From: Porites lobata
Taxonomy: Eukaryota > Cnidaria > Anthozoa > Scleractinia > Poritidae
Length of the DNA stretch: 64,000 bases
Assembly (NCBI GenBank): GCA_942486035.1
Contig: CALNXK010000034.1
Span: 1,090,001-1,154,000, forward strand
Reading direction: 5' to 3'
Shown in pieces: positions 23,620-34,124 of the stretch; position 1 is the first letter of the stretch, and each line of letters begins with the position of its first letter. The translations under genes and the position numbers were made by a program. A model generated the notes under the pieces. It was not told the DNA's origin, did not search any database, and saw only the letters and a list, made by a program, of their open reading frames with translations.

Positions 23620-25447
23620 ATGTTTTTTATTTGGAGTCTTGAAATTACAAACACCACCAAATCAAGGACACGTGATTTTCGTAATTGGTGATTCGTGATT
23701 TTCTGCGCGCGTTCATCCTTGATTTGGGGGGGGGGGGGTGTTAGCCTCCCACGCAGGGTTTGCTGTTCCATTTTATTCTGTCCAAGATTGTAGTCAAGAT
23801 TATTTTTGGGTGGGCTGTTAAAACTATGTGCACGTCAATAAGCATTGTCCCATAACAAAAACAGGACGATAAATATAGGTTGCTTTGACTTTAGACTCTA
23901 CGGGCAGTGGCCATCTCAAACACTTAACTCCTCATTAATGACGATGACCTTTGCGTGGGCAGCGAGGGGAAAAGAATGTTGGGGGTCAATGCGCATATTT
24001 GACTAAAATAATAACATGCGAAACACTACAAACGTCACAACACGGTAAAGTACCTTAGATTGTTTTCACTTTCGACTCGAACTGGCGTGTCCGCGTCCCT
24101 CTTTTCTCTTGGCCCTCAACTGAAATCTTACTGATTTCTTTCGGAAAAAATCAACAGTCTTCGTTGAGAAGACCCCCAAGTGAGTGTACAATTAGTAGAC
24201 AAGTAATCTACAGAATCTAGCAAAGGCCACTTCAGAATTCTGTATGTGTATTGCTTAACACTATATTTGTATCACGAACGGAAGATCGGGGGGGGGGGTA
24301 TCTGAACCTTCTAAGGCTAAACCGAATGGCCACAAACATTTATTTTAATGTTAATCAAGGAATAATATCTTGTTCTGCGCCCAACGTACTACAGAGATAA
24401 ACGAACTGTTTTGCGAGACAATGATGTTTAATTAAAACTAATAGACCTAATACAGTAAGGCCTTAAAATGCATTAGGCTAAAAATGTTTTATTCTATGAG
24501 CATGGTGTTACTCATAAAGGGGGCCCTTTCTTAAATTTACTGCGGATATTTTGGGAAAAAACACACAAGGAATACGGTAAGGGATATGTCTACGTTTTCG
24601 CGGAAAGCAAGTACATGATGTCACCCCAACACAAAATGGTTACACACGTTTCCGCTACTTTTCGACGAATGACCCCCCTAAAAGACAAATTTTAAAGTTT
24701 TCGCCGCACGTAGGCTCAATAAGAACACACTTCCATCCCAAATCGTTTTGTGCGAATTTCTACTAATACACTAGCGTCTGATGTTATTTAAACCAGATTG
24801 TGCTTAATGAATACCCCCCCCCCCGGTTCCGCGCCAGAGGATTAAGCTGTGGAAGTCATTTTAGAATTTTGTGCGGTTTAGTTTCCTAGCAAGTTGATAT
24901 TGGTTTTCTTGTAAAACATCTTTTCCCTACACTCAATATTGTTCAGTAAATTGGGTTAAGAATCAATTAATAGTTATATCTATTTTTGCTACAAGACATT
25001 GGTATGCACGAAGACGAACGGCGGCGAGTCAATGCGCATTCCGCACTGGAGCACTTAGACACTAAGAAGTGTCAATACGCCATGCATATCATATAATGTT
25101 TTCTTCTTTTGAATTAACTTGCAGATCCGTCAAAGAAACCCGGAATCCACCCATTATAAGGGTTTTGAGGTAAATACTGTGCTTGTGTGTCACCCTTTAA
25201 GTTCTTCAGCGTCAAGCGAAACGGATCAGAGGCCTGGTGTGTCTCATTTGCATGCAAGCCAAGTTCATATCAGCAATAGGTGCGCAGGTTGAAGATATTG
25301 TAATGTGGAAATTTTTAGATTTTAAGTCAACAAGATCCCCATAGTAGGTTCATTCGGCGGCTGTGGAATCGAATAGAGACCGCTTTTTGAAGTGAGAAGC
25401 GATTGGCATTATTTTTAACTGGGACATCCACAAGTCACCCATTTCCC
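23620..25447. other. Intergenic, no convincing gene
   Basis: Holds homopolymer G runs (23728 and 24289) and a C run (24816). A possible isolated exon at 25126-25170 (acceptor TTGCAG, 45 nt open, donor GTAAAT) cannot be tied to a gene. Confidence 0.4.
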
Positions 25448-25523
25448 TAGTCTGTGTACAGACCCTCCCCCTCCCCTCAGATTTTTCCTGAGGGGAGGGG
25501 TGAGGGGTCTGTACACAGGCTAC
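25448..25523. repeat. Near-perfect 75-nt hairpin
   Basis: TAGTCTGTGTACAGACCCTC with CCCCTCCCCTCAG pairs with CTGAGGGGAGGGGTGAGGGG and TCTGTACACAGGCTA around a loop of about 8 nt. Either a very short foldback MITE or a hairpin RNA precursor. Confidence 0.75.
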
Positions 25524-25934
25524 CCATTCCCCCATGCCTCTGCCACCAGTTATATATAGCATATGACAGTACTAGCGTGACTAATCTGATCTAACCGGCA
25601 ATTTCAAAACGTATCGTCATTCTACGCTTACAAAATGTGACAGGGTCAGTTTTGGTAGCTTAAATTCCTTTTAACAGTAATTTCTGTTTTTTAAATCTCG
25701 CAAAGCAAATTAAGTTTCAGTTTTTCTGTCCGATATTGCATTTAAAGACCTAACTATCCACGTAAAGATGTTACTCTCTAACGGGACGATATACAAATAG
25801 TGTATTCAGCTGTGTATTCCTTCATGTGTTCACTTTCGATCCACACGTAGGGAGAGAATCGCAACTGGTTTAAAAGCTTTTCCCTTGGGGATCGTGGAAT
25901 CGCATTGTTTCTGCAGCTCCCGCGGCAAGCTAAT

Positions 25935-26288
25935 AGTGAGTTTAAGCAACAAAGACGGCGACGGCTACGAGAACAGCAAAAACGCAATAGGTTAGATTAG
26001 CAAAACAACACCTTTTACGTGCATCACCCTTTTTTGTACTTTTCTTAGCCGTCATTGCATGACTACGGCGTGAAAGTGCCTAATTTCGCGTTTTGTCGAG
26101 GACGGGAACACAAGACCACAAATTTCTTTCTCTTTTCATGAACTTTCAGAATTCAACTCCGAAACAAATTGCCCACATATAACAAATTCAACGAGACGGA
26201 ATAAGCGCGATACGTTGAGGCAGCGCGAATTCACTTCATTAATTGCTGTTCCCGTAGCCGTCGCCGTCCGTTGTTGCTTAAACTCCCT
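25935..26288. mobile_element. Foldback MITE, family A, copy 3
   Basis: AGTGAGTTTAAGCAACAAAG and GACGGCGACGGCTACGAGAA at the left; GTAGCCGTCGCCGTCC and TTGCTTAAACTCCCT at the right. The core is shared with 3004-3367 (ACGTGCATCACC, TACGGCGTGAAAGTGCC). Confidence 0.8.
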
Positions 26289-28072
26289 AATATCGACTTT
26301 CGAATACTGTATTTAGATAATCATTCGGCGTAGATATAGGCTTAATTACTCCACGCAATAATTTTGTGTCCGTTCCAAATCAACTTCCAAATCTGTTCGC
26401 CAGATGACCCGAAATGACCCGTCCCCTTCCCGCAAAAATCGGCCCCATTGAAGAGGAATGGGACACGCAAGGCCTTCTGGGAGTTCTGTCCGCAGTTTTG
26501 TCTTTTTTCTGTACAGATGAGGCGGTCTCTATTTTATAATTGGGCTTTGCCATCACGGGCCGCCCAATAAATACGTTTTCAGTTGCTAGCACTTGACAAT
26601 TACCCTACTCCCACCAGGAAAGTGCCTCAGTGGGCTTATTTTTATGAGATTTTAAAAATCCTTTCCGTCTTCGCTTAAATAAGCTTTAGTGACCAGCTGC
26701 TAGAGATCAGATCCTCCTTTTCGGACCAGCTTTTTTGCCAATTGACATATCATGGAAATGGCTAAAAATGAGATTGCGACACGTCTAAGATTTAGTTAAG
26801 AGTTCTGCATTTTTGTTTTTGGTGCACGATGCGAAACGATTTCAACCCTTCTTTCTTGCTTTATTTTTTTCCTTTGCCACTCTTTCCATCCTCCACAGAC
26901 GAACAGAGCCTGTTTAAAGAAGTCCGTAAAAGAAGATTTAACTCAGTTCTTCAAATAAAATCAACTCTTGAACCGTGCTCAAGCTTGTATTTTGTATGTA
27001 TTTTGCCGCACAAAAAAAAAGATTTAATGCAATTACAAAAAAGACAAGAAAGTAATGGCGAGGAGGCTTATGTTAACTAAGCCTCCTCAATTAGAATTTT
27101 TCAAAGATGAAATAAAAATTACGGCGACGGATACAATTATTATCAAAGGAAATTAAAGTAACAATATATTAAGAAAGTTTACAGGTGATGAATATTAAAC
27201 AGTTTTCAAACCACGCTAGGCCCATATGACGCAAAAAGCTGCAACCTAGGAACTACTTTTACATTTTTTATTCGTTTGTGCTCAAAATTTGCAGGATGGT
27301 AGAACTCTGTATTCCAAAAAATCCTATGTTTTTTGTTTTTCGATTTTAACGGTTTTTGACTGGGAAATAACGCCACAAGACTGACAGCAAAATTTAAATT
27401 TCATGGCAAAACAAATAAATAATTTTGAAAGAGGTTGGCGTGATAGAACCAAATGCGAAAAAAAAAATTTGGAAAAGCTCAATTGCTTTAGGAGATATAG
27501 CATCTTGAAATGTACTTGTTTCTAAAAATAGTAACAAAATGGCGGGAAATTCAAAAATCAAACCTTAATAACTCTTTAACCAATTGCGTTTTTGAAAAAA
27601 GTTTTTCACATTCTATTCTATTGTGCGTCCTATGGGCCCACCGTGAACACGAATTTCGACATAATTTTAATCATGTTGCCGCAATTCACATCAGTACCTA
27701 ATTTATAGTCGACTCCCTTGTTATAGGCCACTTAAAAGGTCATTGATTCTATTCTTAAAATGCAAAAACGGGGGCAAGGTTGAAAATAAAGCATTTTACC
27801 TCAGCTTTTTTCGCCTTTAACATTTTCAGAAAAAAGCTTGTTAGCACAGTTTGAGAAGTGTTTCAAAAGACTCAACCAAGGAAAGCCTGCTATGATTAGT
27901 GAATGAGGCTTTTCAACTGATTGACATCGATCGAGTTAACGACAATTTAGAACAACTGAAGTTATTTCGTTTAAATCATATTAAGAGATCCTGTCTTTCT
28001 TTTCCCTACAACGCTCATTAAGTTGTTCCCTGTTCCTTAATTTATTTTCCCTAAGGTTCCAAGCCTCAGCAG
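26289..28072. other. 5' flank of the NLR-like gene
   Basis: A short frame at 26899-27080 follows a good acceptor (CCTCCACAG) and ends near an AATAAA at 27109. It could be a terminal exon of an unrecognised gene, but no partner exons were found. A hairpin, GAGGAGGCTTA/TAAGCCTCCTC, lies at 27060-27088. The rest is AT-rich. Confidence 0.4.
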
Positions 28073-28096
28073 TGCGTCAAACATTGCGTCAAACAT
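28073..28096 (+). repeat. 12-bp tandem duplication overlapping the start codon
   Basis: TGCGTCAAACAT occurs twice in a row. The second copy supplies the AT of the NLR start ATG. Confidence 0.85.
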
Positions 28097-31000
28097 GGCC
28101 CTTTCAAAAGAATACACCAAAGAACAACTGAACTACTTCAGAATTTGTTATGTAACCACTGATATCCTAGCTGAAGGCCTTCGAGAGGTTTTTAAACGTG
28201 AATGGGACAATCAATACAAATCAACACCTTTGGGAGAATGGAAAGATGTGGCCCAAAATGGAACGGACTTTTACAACAGCGAGTCCCCAAGAAACCAAAG
28301 AAGAAATACTCATCTTTTGGCCACCATGAGAAATGGAAACAGAGTGGGATGGGATTGCACAATGCTGTTTTACGCCATCCTTTACTCTGATTGTGTCGGC
28401 CCCTACCTTTCATCAACAGTCAGAAAAACTGTGGATGATCTTAGAAAGTTTAGAAACGAGGAATTCGCCCACATACCACAGGGAAGTCTCCCTGAGATGG
28501 ATTTTCAGAATGCCATTGGCAAAGTTCACGTTGCGTTTCATGCGCTTGGTCTCTCTACTGTAAAAATTGATGAGATAAAAAATCAGAAAACTTTCCCAAC
28601 CAACGAATTACATAAAATTCTGAAAGAGGTTGACGATGTTAAGCAAGAACTTCAAGAAAAAGAGAACCAGCGCCAGGTTCTTGAAGACCAGCTTCAGAGA
28701 GAAGCGCCTTCATTCTGTATTCTCCCTCCTAAACCTACACACGAAATTGAAAGCCGTGAAAGTGAAGTAGCACAAATAGCCTGTCAACTGAGAGAACTAA
28801 AGAAGGCCAATGAGAACCGATTGAGTTATTTGTACATCTCAGGGAATCCCGGAAGTGGCAAATCACAACTAGCTGGCCTCGTAGCTCAAAAATTCTTTGA
28901 TGAAGTGAAAGAAATACCAGGCACTTCCTTCTTTGTGATGACCATAAACGCTGCCAGTCAAGATTCACTTTTGGAGTCATATGCCAATTTTGCTCGTCAG
29001 TTAAAGTGCCCAGAATATTCAGTGATGCAAACCTTGAGCTCTAAGGATTGGAACATTGGGGACAAGATTGCCAATCTCAAGACGCTTATTGCTGCAAAAA
29101 TTGGGTGTTACACGTCGTGGCTATTGGTCGTGGACAATGTGACTACACAGACTTTTGTACATGATCACCTACCACAGTCTGGAACCGAGACGTGGGCGAG
29201 AGGTCAGTTGTTAATTACAATCCAAGATACAAAGTCCACCCCATTAAAAAGCTCTTTCATCAATCACATTTCAGTAAGCCAAGGAATGAATCCTAACGAT
29301 GCCACGTCCTTATTGGCCAAGCTTTCTGGGGTCTTTGATATCGAGCTAGGGGAAATCGTTGCCCAAAAACTGGACTATCAGCCACTTGCTTTAGCAGGCG
29401 CGGCCGTGTTTGTAAAAGACATTCGACAGGAAAAAGCATCGAAGCACTTTGGCTGGAACGAATACCTAAAGATTTTAGAAAAAGGCAAACGGGAAACGAC
29501 CGAGAATACCCTTGCTGATACCAACCCAATTTATCCAAACACCATGACTACAGCAATAACGTTAGCTGTCGAAACACAAGTCAAATCCGACAAGGTTTTT
29601 GAATATCTATTCAGATTTCTTTCCCTGTGCGCACCAGAACCATTAAATGCTGACATAGCGGTCAGTTACCTTATAAACGTTCATGAACTGGACAAAGAGG
29701 ACAAGGAACACATTCGCAGGAGATTCAGAAAATGTTCACTTCTTCTTTTAGAGGAAGAGGAAGATGGTTGCTACTACATTCGTGTACATCAGGTTGTGCA
29801 CTACGCAATGAAATGGGTGATGAGTGACTATGGAGAGAATCAAACGTTCAAGGTTGTAAGTGAAGCTGTTAAGTCATTTAACAAATTTATAGTCACAATT
29901 CCACCCGAAAATAGAACAATGGACACCATGCACATCATTCCGCAGGTAAGTGCCCTTATTGTACCAATTGATACAATCATTATGGCAGAAAATATGTCTC
30001 AAGTTCATGCTCAGGACATTTCTGAAAAATTGTCGAATCTTGGCGAAATATGTAAAATGCACTGTGAATTTAACATGGCAAAGACATACTTCGAAAACTC
30101 TCTCAATCTTCGCATCAGGCTATTGGGTGACCAAAACGTCGACGTTGCAGCAGCGTACAATGCCTTAGCCCAAATTTACCACGCCTTAGGCGACCTTGAA
30201 CAAGCAATGGAGTATCAGCAACGTGCTTTAGCCATCAAACTCAAGATGCTTGGTGCTGAACATGTTTCTGTTGCAACAAGCTACGGTAATCTAGCTTCAA
30301 TTCACAAGGGCTTAGGTGACCTTGAACAAGCAATGGAGTATCAGCAACGTGCTTTAGCCATCAAACTCAAGAAGCTTGGTGCTGAACATGTTTCTGTTGC
30401 AACAAGCTACAGTAATCTAGCTTTAATTCACAAGGGCTTAGGTGACCTTGAACAAGCAATGGAGTATCAGCAACGTGCTTTAACCATCGACCTCAAGAAG
30501 CTTGGTGCTGAACATGTTTCTGTTGCAACAAGCTACAGTAATCTAGCTTTAATTCACCAGGATATGGGTGACCTTGAACAAGCAATGGAGTATCAGCAAC
30601 GTGCTTTAGCCATCAAACTCAAGAAGCTTGGTGCTGAACATGTTTCTGTTGCAACAAGCTACAGTAATCTAGCTTTAATTCACAAGGGCTTAGGTGACCT
30701 TGAACAAGCAAAGGAGTATCAGCAACGTGCTTTAACCATCCAACTCAAGAAGCTTGGTGCTGAACATGTTTCTGTTGCAACAAGCTACGGTAATCTAGCT
30801 TTAATTCACAAGGGCTTAGGTGACCTTGAACAAGCAATGGAGTATCAGCAACGTGCTTTAACCATCGACCTCAAGAAGCTTGGTGCTGAACATGTTTCTG
30901 TTGCAACAAGCTACAGTAATCTAGCTTTAATTCACCTGGATATGGGTGACCTTGAACAAGCAATGGAGTATCAGCAACGTGCTTTAGCCATCAAACTCAA

Positions 31001-31547
31001 GAAGCTTGGTGCTGAACATGTTTCTGTTGCAACAAGCTACAGTAATCTAGCTTCAATTCACAAGGGCTTAGGTGACCTTGAACAAGCAATGGAGTATCAG
31101 CAACGTGCTTTAGCCATCCAACTCAAGAAGCTTGGTGCTGAACATGTTTCTGTTGCAACAAGCTACAGTAATCTAGCTTTAATTCACAAGGGCTTAGGTG
31201 ACCTTGAACAAGCAATGGAGTATCAGCAACGCGCTTTAGCCATCAAACTCAAGAAGCTTGGTGCTGAACATGTTTCTGTTGCAACAAGCTACAGTAATCT
31301 AGCTTTCATTCAAAAGGGCTTAGGTGACCTTGAACAAGCAAAGGAGTATCAGCAACGTGCTTTAGCCATCGACCTCAAGAAGCTTGGTGCTGAACATGTT
31401 TCTGTTGCAACAAGCTACAGTAATCTAGCTTTAATTCACCAGGATTTGGGTGACCTTGAACAAGCAAAGGAGTATCAGCAACGTGCTTTAGCCATCAAAC
31501 TCAAGACGCTTGCTGCTGAACATGTTTCTGTTGCAACAAGCTACTAA
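28095..31547 (+). CDS. NLR-like HEPN / NB-ARC / TPR protein, single-exon ORF, 1,150 aa
   Basis: Cytosolic STAND-class signalling ATPase of the cnidarian NLR-like type. Seen: an N-terminal DZIP3-type HEPN domain (about residues 10-153) with the R-N-x4-H motif at 120-126, here RNEEFAH. A short coiled coil follows (about 175-205). The NB-ARC domain has Walker A GNPGSGKS (250-257), Walker B WLLVVDNV (342-349), a sensor-like LLITIQD and QPLALAG (429-435). A winged-helix-like stretch leads to about 12 TPRs of kinesin-light-chain type (about 650-1150). The start ATG (CAAACATGGCC) has a good context, follows a 12-bp tandem duplication, and begins the HEPN domain at the usual place. Known of the family: ligand sensing by repeats and oligomerisation by NB-ARC. 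Inferred: HEPN acts as effector, possibly an RNase or adaptor. The 3' end is abnormal: a 4-bp insertion gives an early TAA within a repeat, and a retroelement follows 57 bp later. Confidence 0.93.
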   Translation: MALSKEYTKEQLNYFRICYVTTDILAEGLREVFKREWDNQYKSTPLGEWKDVAQNGTDFYNSESPRNQRRNTHLLATMRNGNRVGWDCTMLFYAILYSDCVGPYLSSTVRKTVDDLRKFRNEEFAHIPQGSLPEMDFQNAIGKVHVAFHALGLSTVKIDEIKNQKTFPTNELHKILKEVDDVKQELQEKENQRQVLEDQLQREAPSFCILPPKPTHEIESRESEVAQIACQLRELKKANENRLSYLYISGNPGSGKSQLAGLVAQKFFDEVKEIPGTSFFVMTINAASQDSLLESYANFARQLKCPEYSVMQTLSSKDWNIGDKIANLKTLIAAKIGCYTSWLLVVDNVTTQTFVHDHLPQSGTETWARGQLLITIQDTKSTPLKSSFINHISVSQGMNPNDATSLLAKLSGVFDIELGEIVAQKLDYQPLALAGAAVFVKDIRQEKASKHFGWNEYLKILEKGKRETTENTLADTNPIYPNTMTTAITLAVETQVKSDKVFEYLFRFLSLCAPEPLNADIAVSYLINVHELDKEDKEHIRRRFRKCSLLLLEEEEDGCYYIRVHQVVHYAMKWVMSDYGENQTFKVVSEAVKSFNKFIVTIPPENRTMDTMHIIPQVSALIVPIDTIIMAENMSQVHAQDISEKLSNLGEICKMHCEFNMAKTYFENSLNLRIRLLGDQNVDVAAAYNALAQIYHALGDLEQAMEYQQRALAIKLKMLGAEHVSVATSYGNLASIHKGLGDLEQAMEYQQRALAIKLKKLGAEHVSVATSYSNLALIHKGLGDLEQAMEYQQRALTIDLKKLGAEHVSVATSYSNLALIHQDMGDLEQAMEYQQRALAIKLKKLGAEHVSVATSYSNLALIHKGLGDLEQAKEYQQRALTIQLKKLGAEHVSVATSYGNLALIHKGLGDLEQAMEYQQRALTIDLKKLGAEHVSVATSYSNLALIHLDMGDLEQAMEYQQRALAIKLKKLGAEHVSVATSYSNLASIHKGLGDLEQAMEYQQRALAIQLKKLGAEHVSVATSYSNLALIHKGLGDLEQAMEYQQRALAIKLKKLGAEHVSVATSYSNLAFIQKGLGDLEQAKEYQQRALAIDLKKLGAEHVSVATSYSNLALIHQDLGDLEQAKEYQQRALAIKLKTLAAEHVSVATSY

Positions 31548-31604
31548 CAGTAATCTAGCTTTAATTCACAAGGCCTTAGGTGATTTTGAACAAGCAAAGG
31601 AGTA
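30189..31604 (+). repeat. TPR-coding tandem array, 126-bp unit, 11 full copies plus a partial
   Basis: Units start with GG(T/C)GACCTTGAACAAGCAA at 30189 and every 126 bp to 31449. A partial twelfth unit starts at 31579 and breaks off after GGAGTA at 31604. Each unit encodes 42 residues (GDLEQAMEYQQRALAIKLKK then LGAEHVSVATSY). Copies differ at very few positions, chiefly K, D or Q in I(K/D/Q)LKK and HKGL, HQDM or HLDM at the unit end. Confidence 0.95.
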
Positions 31605-32570
31605 AATAGGTTGAGTATTATCGTCCGGGTGAACGTACTCCTGACTAAGACCTTTGTTGACAGTGACTGACGTATCGACAGCCTGTGTGGTAGTCATCTT
31701 CAGAGTCAAAGTCAGTCGTATCACGTCACTTGATGGTATTAAACTCCGGTTATTGATCTGGTTGGTCAATGAAGTCGTGATCTTATGGTCGTCTGTCAGT
31801 TAAGCCGTGATGTTATTCGCTATTAAAACTTGTAATGTCATGGGTGCGTTTCTATCCATCTATTGTCACAGTTAAACAGTCGTTTATTGTTAGTCAAATT
31901 TTCGATTGTCCAGTCAGTTTTGCTTGCATCCGTCAATAAGTCATCTGTACGGTGCCGGTTATTGACTACGATTCAGTGGCATTTGTTTCAAGTTAATAAA
32001 CCAACTTTCTTAGTAGTCTGTATAATACGTAATACATGTGGCGGAGTCCCAGTCGATTGATGTTTCGTCTTTAAATGGTGTTTCGGAATGTGATTGTTGA
32101 CGTCACCATTTCGTGTCGCTCGTTTGCGTTCGGTCAGTCGCGTGCTAAGGTTCACCAATGTAAGTGGCCTGGCAGTCGCAGCATTTGATCTTGTATACTG
32201 CTCCCTGTGAGTGTTTCGTCTAACAAAGTCCGTGTTGTAGTTGTTTTCACGAAAAACGTTGTTTAGGCCAGTCTCAGTCTCCTCTTGTAGGCTGTCAGGC
32301 GAGTCGCAAACTAGTTGCGCTCGTCTCGTCAAAGCGCGTATAGTTGTAGCCTTGTGGGAGGTCGGGTTGTATGATGACTGGTCTAGTAATCTGTAGGTAT
32401 GTGTTGGTTTTCTGTAAATTGTCTTTCGTGGTCTGCTGTTGTCGCCAGTGACCAAGCAGTCTAGACTGGTATTTTACCATTTTCCTCGATCTCCTCGCTA
32501 AACTGTATATCCGCGTTCTGTCTATTAAGGTGTTTTTAGTAAGACAAACTGCAACTTTTGTTAGATGGAA
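31605..32570 (-). mobile_element. Penelope-like retroelement, degenerate 3' part
   Basis: Read on the minus strand, a reverse-transcriptase C-terminal region (TIYRKPTHTYRLLDQSSYNP) is followed by a GIY-YIG endonuclease remnant (AVYKIKCCDCQATYIGE near 32140-32215, in a neighbouring frame) and then STRLTERKRATRNGDVNNHI. That order is diagnostic for Penelope-like elements. Stops and frameshifts break it. The 3' terminus, carrying TGTCAACAAAGG and ACCCGGACGATAATACTCAA, reaches 31605 and touches the TPR array. The 5' RT domain is missing. Confidence 0.85.
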
Positions 32571-32639
32571 CAATCACAGTAACACTCTTTTCAACACTCC
32601 GGCAAACGTTAACTCTGGCCCTGTAACGACAGGATACAA

Positions 32640-32775
32640 CTCACACTCGTGATAAAACTCTCTTTGAATCTGAAGATGACTACCACACCGGTTGTCGAAA
32701 CGTCAGTCACTGTCAACAAGGGTCCTATTCAGGACTAGGTGTACTCTATGAAATGATTCCTGGGTTCAAACCTGT
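32640..32775 (+). mobile_element. Penelope-like 3' terminus in opposite orientation
   Basis: GAAGATGACTACCACACCGG and GTCAGTCACTGTCAACAA repeat on the plus strand what the minus strand carries at 31640-31700. The two form an inverted pair around the fragment, similar to the pseudo-LTR arrangement known for Penelope elements. Confidence 0.7.
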
Positions 32776-33096
32776 CACATTATTATTGTTATTTGACAGA
32801 TTGATTAACGCAGAATAGAGTTTGATTCTACAGGTTAATTAGTGGTAATTTGTATCATAAAGTAGTATTCTCCGCTTATGTCCTATCATCGTAACGCTAG
32901 CCTTAAACGCAAAATATTGCTAATAAATCGTTTTTGAAAGTAAATATCTAAAATTGATCATGTAGTGCCAAGTTGAAGCCTATACTAGTATTCTATTAAG
33001 AACAGCAAGTAATGTTTGTGGATAGAAACTTACTTATTAGTTCACAAGAAATTTTTGTGCTCCCCAAGTTTAGAACGTTTAAATAACCGGTCAGTT

Positions 33097-33274
33097 AAAG
33101 TGGAACCTCGATATAACGAAGGGCCAAGGGACCGGCAAAATTTGTTCGCTATACCGAGGTTTCGTTATATCGAGGTTTTTTTTCATATATTTTACTATTA
33201 CCGGGGTAAAGAAAATCGTTCGTAACGCAGAGGACTTCGTTGTATAGAGGTTCGTTATATCGAGGTTCCACTGT
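33097..33274. mobile_element. pogo/Tigger-type MITE (GTGGAACCTCGATATAACGA ends)
   Basis: GTGGAACCTCGATATAACGA at the left is complemented by TCGTTATATCGAGGTTCCAC at the right, followed by TGTA. CGAGGTTTCGTTATATCGAG occurs again inside. Confidence 0.8.
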
Positions 33275-33464
33275 ATATGTGCGAAACCCAGACTATAAAG
33301 GCAATAATACAAACTGTAGGCGTAGTGTTGAAATATTGTTGTTGAGAAAAACCTTTTAAACTTTAACGAGCTGTTAAGTAATATTTTGCCCTTTCAGTTT
33401 AAAATTTATAATTTTTATTAGTGTTACAAAATGTTTTAATACATGTGTTAAATACGATTGATAC

Positions 33465-33864
33465 AGGGTCCAGAGGAGAACGATGTGTTTGTCGTTAGAA
33501 CATCAAAACCTGTCGAAAACCTCTGAAAAAATGGGTTATTTTGATTGCGTTACAGTTTCCTTACACATTCTATATACCGCAAACGAAGAGACTGAGGGCT
33601 CGCGAGATCGGCTTACAGCCTCGGTAGCCCTTCGGCACACGTTCTGTGCCTCAGCGAGGATATGGCTTGCGGTTATTGATTTTCAAAATGGCGAACAACA
33701 AAGTCGATCTGGGTCAGATAAGAAGGGAAGAAATCGTTTACAGTAGATTCATAAAGATCCCATTGGGCTAATTAATCGTCCTAAGCGACAAGGATATACA
33801 TTTTTCAAGGTGAGACGTTAAATAAGTAATTCATTTATTCACACAAAACTCATCTGGACCCTGT
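33465..33864. mobile_element. MITE with CAGGGTCCAGA ends
   Basis: GATTGATACAGGGTCCAGAG at about 33457 and CTCATCTGGACCCTGTGCGA ending near 33869 are inverted. About 400 bp, no transposase. The 87-codon frame inside (33483-33746) has no recognisable likeness. Confidence 0.6.
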
Positions 33865-33869
33865 GCGAT

Positions 33870-34124
33870 TGATAGAAAACAAGGTCATGGTTTACTTATC
33901 GATGTTTATAAAGAAGCTTTTTACACGCATAATATTTGATAAGAAACCTAGGCCCTTATCTTGTGAGAGTCCATAAGCAAATGTATGACAACCGTCCAGT
34001 ACAACGGCGTGCAAATATACGCTCCCATAGCGTCTTGTTTAACTTTCCAATAGTAGGGTAATATATGTGGGGGTGTGTTACGGCGACTCGCTCGCTGCAC
34101 AATGAGATAGATTAGATAGATACG
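33870..34124. other. Intergenic, nothing seen
   Basis: Short unremarkable stretch between a MITE and the LINE tail. Confidence 0.4.
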
